In this document: positions 31,391 through 43,535 of the stretch, one piece after another | Numbering within the stretch: the first letter of the stretch is position 1 | Layout: every line of letters starts with the position of its first letter | DNA from: Leucosporidium creatinivorum | Lineage: Eukaryota > Basidiomycota > Microbotryomycetes > Leucosporidiales > Leucosporidiaceae | Assembly: GCA_001600635.1 (NCBI GenBank) | Contig: BCKL01000035.1 | Coordinates: 134,589-198,588 of the forward strand | Reading direction: 5' to 3' | Length of the DNA: 64,000 bases | Notes under the pieces: model-generated | The model's input: the letters and a program-made list of their open reading frames with translations, nothing else | The model's database searches: none | Told to the model about the DNA's origin: nothing | Program-made: the position numbers and the translations under genes

Positions 31391-32899
31391 ATGTCGTCCG
31401 TCATCCACCTCCCGCGGATCACTATACAAGATAGCTACCAAGAGGTCACGCGCGAGATTCGGGAAGGCCTGCATGCAGCAGAAGACGTCTGGGTCTCGTG
31501 CTTCCTCGAGGGGAAGCCTTCGGTGCACGGCAAGCTCAGGGTGTTGGAGAAGGAGGGAGGTGCGGATGTAGAGCTTGAAGCAAGGGATGGAGTAGAGGCT
31601 GAGTTGGTCGATCAGGTGAGCTACAGAATGAGCTGCTGCTGCGAGAACGAGCTGAGGAGCTGACGACGCCTTGTAACGAGCAGAACACGCTGAGGATCGC
31701 CTGCCCAGCGCTGGAGATCCCTTCTACGTCGATCCTCTTCCCTGCTTCCACACCCGTGTCATTGCGCGGCGGTGTGCAGCGACTGGCCGTCTCGCCGGAT
31801 GGAACGCGCGCCGCTGTGGGAGGAGCAGCGGGAGCGATCAGGTGTAGGACATTGAACGGCGAGGGAGCAGGACGGGAGATCTCGCTCAAGGGACATGTGG
31901 GAGATATCACAGCGATCAAGTTTGTGAGTCGTTGAGCTGGGCTCGGCGGAGGGCGTTGAAGCGCTGACCTCTCTGTCGCTGCAGTTCCCTTCGAATGAGG
32001 TCGTACTTACCGCATCGCTGGACATGGGTATCCGGGTCTTCTCCGCTGTCGTAAGTATGCCGTCTGTCTGCCTCATATGTCTCTTTCGGCGCTGACCTCT
32101 CCTTCGTTCGGCCTCTCAGGACGGCAGCAACCCTCGCACCCTCACCGGCCACACCAAACCAGTCACCTCCCTTCATATCCTAGGTCGAGGCCGGCAAGTC
32201 CTCTCCTCCTCCCTCGACGGCACCCTCCGCCTCTGGAACGTCGCCCAAGCCGAGGTCGTCAAGAAGTGGGCATTCCCTCAGCCCGTCTCCGGCTTTGCGC
32301 TGCTGGGAGAGGAGAAGGAAGACGGGGACCTCGCTGGACTCTTGGTCTTGGCAGCGCACACGAACGGAACCGCCTCTCTCATCTCGCTCGAGGCCGAGAA
32401 TGGCTTCCACCCTCTCCTCCAACTCACCACCGGCTCATCATCGCCAATCGAGGTTCTCGCCGTCACTTCATCACCAGATGGAGATGTCGCTGCCCTCGGA
32501 GCAAGGAACGGAGTCGTCAGCATCTTCCGCCTCCCTTCGCCGCTGCCGTCGAGCCCAGGGCACGGCGCCGAGTCGCTCAGTCCCTTGCTCGCCTTCTCTC
32601 GATCGACCGTAGCCATCACTTCCCTCGTCTTTTCTCCCTCCTCGACCTCACCTGCAACATCCCCCCATCTCTCCCTTCTCATCTCCTCCGCCGACGGCCT
32701 CCCCTTCTCCGCCTCGCTTTCCCTACCCCCGCCCTCCGCGACCCCCACCTCGGACGACTCGAATGGCAGCACTGTCGAAGTGCAGACGGAGTATGCCGGA
32801 CTAGATACGGACGCGGCGCATCAGATTCTGGAGGATCAGGCGGGAGCGGTGTGGGTTGCTGGAGCGGATGGCAAGGCGAGGAGGTATCTGAGGGTGTAG
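31391..32899 (+). CDS. RPN14: WD40 proteasome-assembly chaperone Rpn14/PAAF1
   Basis: Three short introns. The N-terminal 130 residues are non-repeat (MSSVIHLPRITIQDSYQEV, EDVWVSCF). WD-type blades follow: VQRLAVSPDGTRAAVGGAAG, KGHVGDITAIKF-FPSNEVVLTASLDMGIRVFS, TGHTKPVTSLHILGRGRQVLSSSLDGTLRLWN, IEVLAVTSSPDGDVAALGARNG and a last AGAVWVAGADGKARRYLRV. This order matches PAAF1/Rpn14, which binds Rpt ATPases and guides assembly of the 19S base of the proteasome in the cytosol. The two GH...D..W blades are the best preserved. ATG at 31391 is the only suitable start. Other WD40 proteins are possible, but the N-terminus argues for PAAF1. Confidence 0.78.
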
Positions 32900-33265
32900 C
32901 GGTGATGCGAGCCGCCAGAAGAGCAGTGCACTTCTTTTGGAACTATGCCCCAGATTGCAGAAGGCCGTGAGAGATCGTAATGAGGTGCTTTGAGCGGCTC
33001 GGCTAGAGCTGCGAAGCTCGGCGATGAGGTATGGAGAGAAGCGGGTTCTGTAGGCGAGCAAAAAAGGGCTGTAGAGCATCTGAACTTATCTAGTCCCCTC
33101 GGGGCTCACCTGCAGCCTACTCAGCTACACCCTCACACCTCCTCTCGCCTCTCGCAAACCTCGCTCGAGCCCTCTCCCGTCTGTTGTGCTCCTTCCACAT
33201 CTTGCTCGTCTCGCTCGTCGTCTCGCTCTCGTCTCTCGAAGCGCCGAGAAGTACTCGCGTACAGG
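32900..33265. promoter_or_regulatory. 5' region of F-box-like gene 1
   Basis: 366 bp. Positions 33163-33230 form the leader block that is almost identical to 42214-42281 upstream of the second paralog. Confidence 0.5.
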
Positions 33266-34486
33266 ATGGAAGCACAGCAACAACCTAAAGCACACGGCAA
33301 GCGCTCCGGTGCAGCGAGGAAGGAGAAGCAGGCGATGCTCGACGCCCAATTCGCTGGACTCGGGATCGACCCAACCAAGGGATGGAAGCTGCCGCCGGAG
33401 CTCGTCTACCACATCATCGACCTCGCGTCGTACCATCTCTCGTCTACCCTCGCTCACGAGCCTCGAGCTCGGCAACGGCGCGCCTTCCTTCGTTCGGCAT
33501 CGCTTGTATGCAAGACATGGGCGGAAGAGTCTCAGAAGCTACTCTGGGACTGGGTCGTTATCCACTCGAACGAAGCGGCGAGGTCTTTCGTGATCGGCGC
33601 CGACAAAGGATACAAGACTCGTAGCCTCGGCGTAGGGACAAACTCGAGCGAGGCCTTGCCCATCGCGGGAAGATTGGTCGAGCAGGTCTTGAGAGCTTCG
33701 AATGAAGTCGGTCGACTCTGGCTGGATGATGTGGACCAGCTGCACCCCCGAACCTTGCTCCATTCCTCGCTCGCAGGTGAGCCTCCCGACCGCCCGCGTG
33801 TCCCTCTCGTTCATCCGCCGTCATAGCTGCTGACCGCAGCTCATTGCTTTCAAACAGGTCTCACTAAACTGGCCATCAACGAGAGCGTATCGTTCGTTGA
33901 CGACGTAGACTCAATGCTCGCCCGAGCTCCGTTTCGCCTCACAAGCCTGCTGTTCCAGCAGCCTACGGGCAGAGCAAGCACGGCGCACGTAGCCTCGGCG
34001 CTACTGGAAAGCGCAGAGACCAGTGTACTGCAACTCGTGGGCGAGCCGGTTCCCCCATCGAAGGCGCGTCGCAACGGCTGGTTCTCCCAATCCCCGCTCG
34101 GCGTTCCTCTTTCGCTCCGTCTCCCATTCCCGAGCCTCAAAGGCCTCACCATCAGCATAGTCGACATCAGAAGCATCCCGGAACTCGTACCGATCTTGGT
34201 TAGGTGCCACTCCCTCCTCGTGCTCAGCTACAGCTGCGTCGAGCCGACACTCTTCGAAACCCTCCCAGCTCAAATCCTCGACCTCGCCCTCACCCATCGC
34301 TTATGGAGAGACGGAGAAGCTGGCGCCGTCCTACGTCTATTACAACTCAACTACCGGTCGCTCCAGAAACTGAGGAGGCTGGAGCTTCGCCACAAATCGT
34401 TGGAGGTGCCGAGCGCCCTTGCGCGCGCCGCTCTACAGCAGGAATGTGACTCGAGGAACATTGAGCTTGTCTGGGCCGCTACCTGA
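33266..34486 (+). CDS. F-box-like protein, paralog 1
   Basis: Two coding exons split by an intron at about 33776-33857 (GTGAGC...CAAACAG). The N-terminus is basic (MEAQQQPKAHGKRSGAARKEK), then GWKLPPELVYHIIDLASYHLSS...RARQRRAFLRSASLVCKTWAEESQKLLWDWVVI, an F-box-like helix set (LP.E....I.D.....RR..L.S..LVCK.W). It continues with repeats rich in Leu that resemble degenerate LRRs (LTISIVDIRSIPELVPILV, LEIRHKSLE-type). F-box proteins recruit substrates to SCF ubiquitin ligases; the substrate is unknown. Paralog 2 at 42317 shares start, exon pattern and C-terminus (..ECDSRNIELVW). An intron (34491-34546) follows the TGA by four bases. Confidence 0.72.
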
Positions 34487-36016
34487 TCTGGTAAGCACCT
34501 CTTTCTTCTTGCTCATGAACTGGCGGCTGACTCTTCAACCGCGCAGGCATCAGCTTTCGTCGGCGCCGAGTACACTTCGCTGGGGCTTCGGAGACTGGAC
34601 ATGAGCTGCAGACCTCTTTGACCGTTTCGAGCCAAGAACTTGAAGCACTGGCTGCACTCGAACATTACCTCCAGCGCCTTCCTCGGCGATTTCAAGCATC
34701 AGAGAGCGACGAAGAGCTCGGCGCAAGCGGGTCCGCCTTCGCTAGGCTGTATCAGAGTCTCGGAGCTCTGACAAATGTCGATTCACTAGCTCCAATGAGA
34801 CACATGTATCGCGCGCTGTAGCTAGGTGTTGCTGTAACCCATGCTGGCTCCTCGCGACCCAGGCCGAGCTTCGCAAGGCGAGAGGGGCTTGCTATTGACC
34901 AGCTCAAGCTGTATCGCTTCGAGGTGGCCTAGAGCGAGCCAAAAAGCTCGATGTTGTGCTCTGTAGTCTCACAAGAGTCTAAAACAAGCTACTTCTTCTC
35001 GGCCGCCGCTCAGCGCTCGAACCTCGAAAAGAGAGAAGCGAGACTCAACTCTTACCTCATCGCTTCGTGCTTGCTTGCCGTCTCTCGCCCGCCGCTGTAG
35101 CCGCTTAGCAGCAGCACCACACCCCACTGCCGGCCTTACCCAGCCACAACTCGCCACAGGACTTCGAGCCCATACGACCTTCCCCAAACGATCGCTTGCG
35201 CCTCTCGTGCGCCGGACGACTCACGTTTCGGTTCAGATCAAGCTACAGGAAAGGCGACTGAAAGCAACCTAGTACACGCTTTCGGTGGATGGCCAGGCTC
35301 GGTCAGTAGAAGCAGCCTTCTCGTCTCGTTGCTCGGGTGTTGTTCCACGGGCCAGATCGTCAAATGGGTGAGTGCTTCAGCACAAGCGGCGGGGCGGAGG
35401 AGCTGTAGTAGAGTATATACGAGGAGGGACGACTTTCTAGCCGAGCAGCGCTGCAGCCGGTACGCTACAGCGGCTTGTGAGGCTGGATCAGGTCAGCAGG
35501 AGCTTGAAGGCGGCGCAGGGAGGCCGGAGAGGGAGCTGTACGGCTTCGCAGTTCGCTGCTTTGTACAGGCGGAGGACTGGGAGTCTACTCGCTATCCTCC
35601 AGCTCTCGTCGCTGGGGAGCTGCTCGCCCCGGAGGCGCCGCACGACGAGGCAGGCGAGGGGGGGTCACGCGAGGTGGCGAGAGCTTGGGTTGGAGTACAG
35701 GGCGGCGGATGGGCTACACTGCACAGTGTACAGTGAGCTCTTTGCTATCTCGCGCAGCCAGTCGCAACGTTCCCAATGGCCACTGAACCCGCCGCGAGAC
35801 GAGTGCCGAAGTTCGCTTGGCGACCGCCGGAGGGGAGACGTAGCGCTGTAGGACTGTACGAGGGTCGACGAACAGAGGAGACGACCGCATCCGTATTCCG
35901 GACACGCTGCGACTCCTCCAGATTCCTCTGCACCAAGTTCCGCTCACATCAAGACGCAAGCTCACCTTTCGCCGCCTGCAGATCCCAACCCGCCAGCCTC
36001 AGTCGGAAACGATGCG
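34487..36016. other. Long intergenic region with 3'-leader intron
   Basis: About 1.5 kb. It begins with the intron 34491-34546; the exon after it is open, in the same phase as the F-box gene, for about 90 codons to a stop near 34821. Beyond 34822 I see only short unsupported reading frames, with no repeat or gene I can defend. The last few hundred bases should hold the promoter of the PP4R1-like gene. Confidence 0.4.
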
Positions 36017-39000
36017 ATGGACGTGGAGCCATCTGTACCCACAACAAGCGACTCGATCTCCCCGCTACCCATTTCCACCCCTTCCATCACCTCCTCGCTC
36101 GTCAACCCGCCCATTCGCGGCCGCCCTCGGTCCACCTCGATTTCGAACGGCTCGCCTGGTCCAGCTCCAGGAGCAACAATCCCTCTACCTTCGCTCTTCC
36201 CGGAGACGAACCCTCCTGCCTCGTCGCCTTGGGGGTTCCGAGGTCCTGGGCTCGGCGCAACGGCGGGAAGCAGCGCAGGAGGGTCTGGATGGGGACATCG
36301 CCCATCTCTCTCGGTCCCTGGGATCGTCTCGCCTCTGCCGGTTTCCCCTGGAGGTGTAGCAAGAGGCGGCAGGCATCGCAGGACTCAGAGCGTCAGTCCG
36401 CCGGGCTTCCCCATCCTCAGTGAAGGAGAGGCTTCGGGCTTCGCGGCGGGACTTTCGCACGCCGGACCAGCGCCGATTCCGCTACCTTCGAAGGTCGGCT
36501 CAAGCTCGAGCGAGAGGACAGGGAGGAGGGAATCGCCATCTCGAATCACCGGCAAGATTGACGACCACCCACGATTGCACGGCGTGCCCATCCTCCCCTC
36601 CAAGATCTCCATACCTCGCGCCGAATCGCCGAAACGATCCTCTCCTCGCAGCCACTCGCACTTCTCGCCTTCCACCTCGCCGACCTCGATCAGCGGGCTT
36701 ACCTCGCACTCTCACCACGGGCACTACCACCCCTCTTCTCACGCCGCCCTCCTCTCCGGCATCCGCTCGCACGCTTTACCTCAATCACCGACCCTCACCG
36801 CCACCTCTTACGACGAGGCCAGCATCTCGGGCGACCTTCCCGATGCGATCCCTGCTCGGCGCAGCTCATCTCGCTCGCCCACTCTCACCGCAACACCTCA
36901 CTCCCCTCCATTCGGACCAACATCACCCAACTCTCATCATCCATCACCACTCGCACTCGAGCTTCATCGACGTTCGCCGGATCTCGAGCTGCAGGCAGTC
37001 CTCCGTCGAGGTGAGGGCATGGATTCTTCGGACGATCACCTCGGCCACGCTCCCTTCGTTCACGTCCGATCCGTCTCTCCTCCTCTTCTACCCCTGCCAC
37101 CTCAAATCGTCGGTCGACCACGAGCCGGCAGTATCGGTCGCGATCGCGCTGCCGCGAGCAGTCCAGCGACACTCGCAGGAATGTATGCCGAGAAGATCGA
37201 GACAGGAGGACTGTCGCCAGGTCAGGTGGATATGAGGACGACACCGGAAGAGCAGCATCGATCGAGTCCGCCACTGCAGGCGAGCCTATTCAGCAGCGGG
37301 ATCGGCGCGCCTCCGGCTTTCTCCTCGCCTTGTTCGTCGCCGAACGCCTCGACGGCGAGTTCAGGCTTCCAGAGCGGGATTGCGCTGGGGTTCACACCGC
37401 TTGGTCAACATGGTGTGACCTCGTCGCCTCTTCGCTCGACGCCTCTCCCAGCGTTCGACCACTCGCCTCATCACTCGCCTTCCTCCTCCCCCGCCTCTCC
37501 TCCCCTCCCTGTCGTGGACCCCTGCTTCCCCGACACCTCCTTCCCGGACCTCCCGCCAGCATCAAGCAGCGCCTCCCCTTCCACCTCCCCTACCCACTCT
37601 TCCTCCCCCGTCGCCGCACCACCAATCGACCTCCTCCCCCCTCCCTCTCCTCACCGAACTCCCATCTCCCTCCCACCACCACTCGTCGCACCTGCTCCCT
37701 TACCACCACACCTCGGTGGTCCCCCTCTTCACAACGCTCAGCCGGTGAGGCATAAGCCGAGTAGGAGTAAGCTCGTGGCCGCTGCTACTGCTGCTGCCGC
37801 TGCAGGAGGGATTGGAGGCAGTGGAGGCGATCATGCGCCGAAGAAGCATAGTCCGTTGGCCAGTCCGGCGCTGAACGGGGATGGAGAGGAAGATGAGGAG
37901 GAGAAGGGTTTGGGGGCGGCAATGGACGAGGAGAAGGCGCAGGAGAGCCGAGGGAAGGACGAGAAGGCGGAGGAGGCGGAGGAGACGGTGGAGCAGGCTC
38001 TCGAGGCTGCTGAGCAGACTGAGATGGATCTGGGCGTTGCTGCTTCGCCGAGCGCTGTCCCTCCTCCAGCGGCGACCGAGGAGCGCGCACCGTCGCCATT
38101 AGCGGCGGAGCAGCACGAGCATACCCTCGTCGATATGCTTCCCGCGCCTTCCTCGCCTCCTCGCAGCGGATGGGATATGGACGACGCTTCCGAGGACGAT
38201 GAAGAGGAGGACGCTTCGACTTCAACCGATCTCGCTGCCGACGTCGATGAAGGCTTCGCCTCCAACTCCCCTCCCTCCTCACCGACCACTACTCGTCTTG
38301 AGGCCGCCCAAGCGGAGGCTTCCGGCGACCTCGCCCTCGCTCGCATGTCCCGCGACCGCCCTTCCTCCCTCGCTCTTTCGACAAGCCCAACCACCTCGGC
38401 TCTCCAATCCATCTCCCTCAGCCCGAATCGCTCGGGACCTCCACCGCAACTGCATTTCGCTTCCGAGCCGCATCAGCAGGGAGATACGAGCCCCTTCGGG
38501 TTTGGAAGCATGGAGGTCGATTCGCAGCAGCAGGATAGCAGGGGAAGTGGCGCAGGGATGGAGGGCGAAGGGGAGGAGACGAGCGCGTTGGGATTGGATA
38601 CGCATGAAGGGGAGAGGGATGAGGAAGGCGAGGTCATCGCTATCGATGAGGACAGTCTCTCGGCGCTGGAGAGGATCTTTATCTGCGCTAAGAGCGAGAC
38701 GGTCGAGGAGAGGTGAGTCTGGCTTCGCTTGACTCGTGAGATCACTCGCTGACCCAATACCACTGCAGAGCACGGGTGGCTCATAATCTCGCAGACTGGC
38801 TCGCCGCCGTCGACATCTGTGAAGCGGCCGAGTATGTCCTTCCCCTGCTCGGCGGCCTCGCTACCGACCTCGAGGAGATCGTAAAGGAGGTCTTCGCCCC
38901 ACAGCTCGACCGCATCATGTGGCACTTCTTCTCTGTACGTCCCCACTTGTCTTCAACCGAGGTCCGGCGTCGCTGACTTGCTTCCCTTTGCACAGCAATG

Positions 39001-42000
39001 CCCCTTGATCGAGCTCGACGCTTCCAGCAACAACTCTTCGCCCGAAGGATCGCCCGTACCCTCCCGCTACGTCCCCATGCCTACCGACCATGGCATCGTC
39101 CCTTCTCCCACTTCCGCACACTTCATCTCGGACGACTCGGGGTCGACTTCGACTCCTCCACCGACCTCCAAGACCTCGCCCTCCAACACCGAGGTCTCCG
39201 ATGTACCTCGCATCTCGGTAGCCACCTTCACCTCCCTCCTCGGCGCCCTCCTCACCGACCAATCCTCCCTCGTTGCCAAGTCGACAGAGTCAGCACTCGT
39301 CCGCTTCCTCTGCCGACTGAAGGGCAAGCCGCTACCTGCGGCCTCCGTTCCTTCCTCGCCTTCTCTCGACGCTCTCAGGTCCACTGCGTTCGGCGAGCCC
39401 ATCGACTACCTCCGCCATTCCGCCGACGAGTCGACTCACCACCACCACCCTTACCAACTCACCGCCGAAGCTTGCCGCCTACTCGAGGACGAGTTCGTGA
39501 CTGGCATCGTCCTCGGCCTCGCTCGTCTCGACGACGATGAGCGCGATCCCGAGAAGACCATGGACGACGTCGACCTCAGCTCCTCGTCGACGACTCGGCG
39601 CGCTCCTTCGACGGTACCAGCAGAGGACACGCCGCCGATGACGCTCGTCCTCAGTCCCGAGGAGGAGCAGATCGAGGATGGATGGCTCGCAGCAGGAGCT
39701 ATCAGCTCGGGAGGACCCTTCGATTCGCAAGTCGGACCTACCGTCGAAGGCTGGGGAGAGCCGATGACCTCCTTCTTCGACGATGGACTCGACCGAGTCA
39801 ACGGCGATTCCAGTGGAGGAGCAGGTGTCATCGCCTCGTCCTCGCCGATGGAGCCCGTCTACTCGTCCTTCTCGCCCGACGGTCACGGCGACGAAGAGTC
39901 GGCGATTGGCAAGATGGTCTCGATGAGCCTGATTGGAGCGATCGCGGCAGCCGATTGCTTGGAGATCGAGGTGCTCGTGCAGCAGATCTTACCCGAGGTG
40001 GATAGGATGAAGACGGAGCCGATGTTTTACGTTCGCAAGGAGGCGACGCAGGCGCTGGGGAGTTTGGCGAGGACGCTACCGGTCGAAGTGCTTGAGACGG
40101 TCGTGGTGAGTGCTTCCCCTCGACCTCTGATACTCAAGCTAATCCGCTACCACTCTACAGCTCCCCCTCCACGCCGCCTTCGCTCGCGACACGCTGTGGC
40201 ATGTTCGCCGAGCCGCCTGCCTCACCCTCCCCGCCGTCTGCAAGCGTCTCTCGCCCGCCGCCCTTCGCACACAAGCCGTCGCCCTCATCAAGGGCTTCAG
40301 CAGCGACTCGTCTCGCAACGTTCGCAGCGGTGCCCTCGAGGTCTGCGGAGAGCTCACCTTCCTCTTCCACGGCGACCCACTCGGCGTACCCGACGAGATC
40401 CTAGCCATCTTCCTCGGCCAAGCGACTCCCTCCACCAACGGCAACACCTCCTCGCCGTTCGCTTCTTCCCAACTCTCCGACAACATCTTCGCCCCTCTTC
40501 AATCCGCCCTCGACTCCCCTCCCGAGACCTTCTTCGACGAGGCGTCCAACTGGAACTCCCAATCCCTCTTTGCCTCCTCGCGCGACCCCGACCGCCCCGT
40601 CATGTGCGCCTTCAACTTCCCCGCGATCGCCCTCACGCTCGGCGGCGACCAATGGCAACTCCTCAAGAGCTACCACCTCGAGCTCTGCCGCGACAAGGCG
40701 CCCAAGGTCCGCCAGTCGCTCGCTTCCTCACTCCACGAGATCGCCAAGATTATCGGATCCGACCGCAGCGACGAGTGCTTGCTCGAGCCCTTCTCGTGGT
40801 ACATCCGCGACCAGGATCATATCCAGGGAGCCGTCCTCGAGAACATCACGACGCTCCTGCGGTCGTTCGGGATCGGCGCTGGTCGGCATGCTCTCGAGCT
40901 ACTCAACGAGGCGTGGAGCGATATCAAGACGTGGAGGCGGAGGGAAGCGCTCGCCGAGGAGTTGGGCCATCTCAGCGCTCACTTCATGACCAATGGAGTC
41001 GTCGAGGAGCTGCTGGGAGTGCTCGGAAGGGCGTTCAAGGACCATGTCGCTGCTGTTAGGGAGAAGGCTGGAGGAGTGGTGAGTTCTCAGCTTCGAGGTC
41101 GACTGCTCTGCGCATGCTGACCGCTTCTCGACTGCTCAGATCCCTCACCTCTTCGCCGCCACCGCATCGGATCCCGAGAACCGCAACAAGGTCTGCGCCT
41201 TCCTCGCCGTCTTCAGCGAGGACTCGAGCTACCGCAACCGCATGACCTTCACCTCGTGCGCGCTGGCTTCGGTTCGCGAGGGCGTCGACCGCAACATCTT
41301 CGAGACCTACTTCCTGCCCACGCTCTCTCGCCTCTCAAGGGACAAGGTCGTCAACGTACAGATTGGGGTCGCTCGAGTGATTGGAGAAGCATGTCGATCG
41401 GGTGAGTTTCGGAGCTTCCTTCGCCTTCTTGAGCATCCTCGCTGACCGCCTCTCACAGGCTCCCTCTACGCCGACCCTGCCGAACGACTACCCCTCTTCG
41501 ACATTCTCAGCACCCTCGCCCACTCTGGCGAGCGCGACGTGCTCTCCCCCGTCGCCGCCTACTACCAATTCGACTCGCCTCCTCCCTCTCCCGGCACGGA
41601 CGCTTTCGACCGCGCTCGCGTTCAAAGCAAAACCGACGACTACTCTCACCCAATGGAGTTCGATGGCTCGAGTGGGTTGCTCCCTGTCGCTGCTCGCAAG
41701 GGATCTCGCCACGGGCTGGGCGAAGATGAGGATGAGGAGATGCCCGACGCGGGAATGCTGGGCGAGGGCGAGGGTGATCTCTCACTCGATGACTTGGGTG
41801 ACGATGTCGACTTTGACCTCGGCGACGACTGTGGTGAGTTCGAAGCTCTCAGCGACTCGAACCTCGGCGATGGAGGCTGATCTCTCCCTTCACTTTTTGC
41901 AGAGCCCATCCTAAACCGACCATCACCGTCGCCGATGCAGCAGCAAGTGTGGACTACAGAGCTAGAAGATGAGAGCTTTGTCGAGGTGTCACATCGCTGA
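36017..42000 (+). CDS. PPP4R1: Protein phosphatase 4 regulatory subunit 1-like HEAT protein
   Basis: A first exon of nearly 900 codons is low complexity: Ser/Pro-rich with many SP sites, poly-Ala (AAATAAAAAGG), and an acidic part (EEDEEEKG, ASEDDEEEDASTS). From about residue 885 a HEAT array begins: DSLSALERIFICAKSETVEER-ARVAHNLADWL, EYVLPLLGGLATDLEEIVKEVFAPQL, then after a disordered insert KMVSMSLIGAIAAADCLEIEVL, FYVRKEATQALGSLARTLP, WHVRRAACLTLPAVCKRL, KAPKVRQSLASSLHEIAKIIG and KVVNVQIGVARVIGEACRSG. This fits PP4R1, a targeting subunit of PP4. The C-terminus is acidic (DEDEEMPDAG) and ends ..ELEDESFVEVSHR. Six introns are canonical. Another ATG at 36012, out of frame, precedes the start by five bases. 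Confidence 0.8.
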
Positions 42001-42316
42001 AGGAGTGGGTGAGGAGGTGACCGAGGCTGGAGCCGAACGACGACCGAGACGAGACGAGACGAGGCCCGATTGACGACCTAGTACTATAGCATGTGTTTAG
42101 ACGACTCTCCCATCCCTACCAATAGCAACAACGAACGTTACAGTGAACTACCCTGCAGTGAGTTTGAGACAGATGGCGAGTCGACTTCGGATCTCAGCCG
42201 AAGCGACCTTCTCGCTCGAGCCCTCCGCCGTCTGTTGTGCTCCTTCCACATCTTGCTCGTCTCGCTCGTCGTCTCGCTCTCGGCGCTCTCAAGTACTACA
42301 AGCAGTCGCGTACAGG
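42001..42316. promoter_or_regulatory. 5' region of F-box-like gene 2
   Basis: 316 bp. Positions 42214-42281 match the leader block of paralog 1. An in-frame ATG at 42173 would extend the protein, but paralog 1 has no counterpart, so 42317 is preferred. Confidence 0.5.
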
Positions 42317-43535
42317 ATGGAAGCTCGGCAACAACCTACAGCACACGGCAAGCGCTCCGGTGCAGCGAGGAGGAAGCTCAAGAAGGAGAAGCAGGCCATG
42401 CTCGACGCTCAATTCGAGGGACTTGAGATCGACCCCCAGCAGCCCGCCAAGCTACCAGCAGAGCTCGTCTACTACGTTCTCGACATCGCATCCTACAACC
42501 CTCCTCCCGCATCGACCAACAAACCTCGAGCTCGGCAACGTCGCGCTTTGCTCCGGTCGGCGTCGCTCGTCTGCAGGCAGTGGAGGGACGAGGCGCAGAA
42601 GCTACTATGGCAAGTCGCCTCCATTCACTCGGACGAAGGTGCCCGATCCTTCCTCCTCAGCGCCGAGAAGGGCTACGAGACTCGCAAGCTGGAGTTCTGG
42701 ACGAAGTGGGGAAGGGACGACCCCGACACGATTGATGGCAAGTTAGTAGCTCAAGTCTTAGAGGCGTCTCGCGGAGTCCACCTACTTTACCTTGACGATA
42801 TCGAGGAGCTATGCCCGACAGCGCTGTTCCAGGCGTCCCTTGCGGGTGAGGTTCCGCCGAAACGTTCGCACTGCTCGCTCGTGCGCTCACTTCAAGGCCC
42901 TTCGGCGCTTCTTACGAACAGATACTACAAGTCTCACCCTCAACTTCATAACATTCACCACCTTCTCGGAGCCTCGACACTCTTTACAAAGCCTTTCGCA
43001 CCTCGACCATCTCAACGTTGACTTATGGCTCGACATTTCGACCACCGCTCCACTGATCGCTGCGCTACTCCAAAGAGGGCCTGTATCCGCTACTCTAGAG
43101 CTGGGCGGGGAGCTGTCAGATACGAGAAAGAAGCGCCGGCGCCCTCTCCAACCCTTGCTTCCGCCTTCGCCACCCATTCCGAGGCTGGAGACTCTCGACA
43201 TTACGCTGTGCGACTCCAACAACATTGAATGGCTTTCTTCTACTCTCAGGCAGTGCACCTCCGTCAAAACCCTCAGCTACAATCGAATCGAGCCAACCAT
43301 CTTCCGAGCCCTCGGCTCTCAGATTGTGCACCTCAATCTTACCTGCTGGTTGGAGCGAGCTGAGAGCTACAACTGCATTTGCTACTTGCTGCAGGCGGAC
43401 TTTTGGTCACTAGAGCGGCTTAGGGAGTTGGTGCTCGAGGTTCGCCCAGCAACGAGTCCGCCGACCGAGCAGCGAGATGCAATCGAGCAGGAGTGCGCGG
43501 CGAGAGGTATCGAGTGCGTCTGGAAGATGGGGTGA
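42317..43535 (+). CDS. F-box-like protein, paralog 2
   Basis: Same layout as the gene at 33266. MEARQQPTAHGKRSGAARRK, then KLPAELVYYVLDIASYNPPP...RARQRRALLRSASLVCRQWRDEAQKLLWQV (F-box-like), an intron at about 42847-42930, and a Leu-rich second half: TTSLTLNFITFTTF, LETLDITLCDSNNIEWLSSTLRQCTSVKTLSYN, IFRALGSQIVHLNL. It ends ECAARGIECVWKMG-TGA. Protein identity to paralog 1 is high around the start and the F-box region and lower in the repeat region, as expected if substrate binding diverged (inference). An intron (43537-43590, GTATGT donor) begins one base after the stop, mirroring paralog 1. Confidence 0.75.

Noticed and set aside
34970-35280. Reading frame with mitochondrial-like residues (SLARRCSRLAAAPHPTAG)
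   Set aside because: No ATG and no splice support for an upstream exon.
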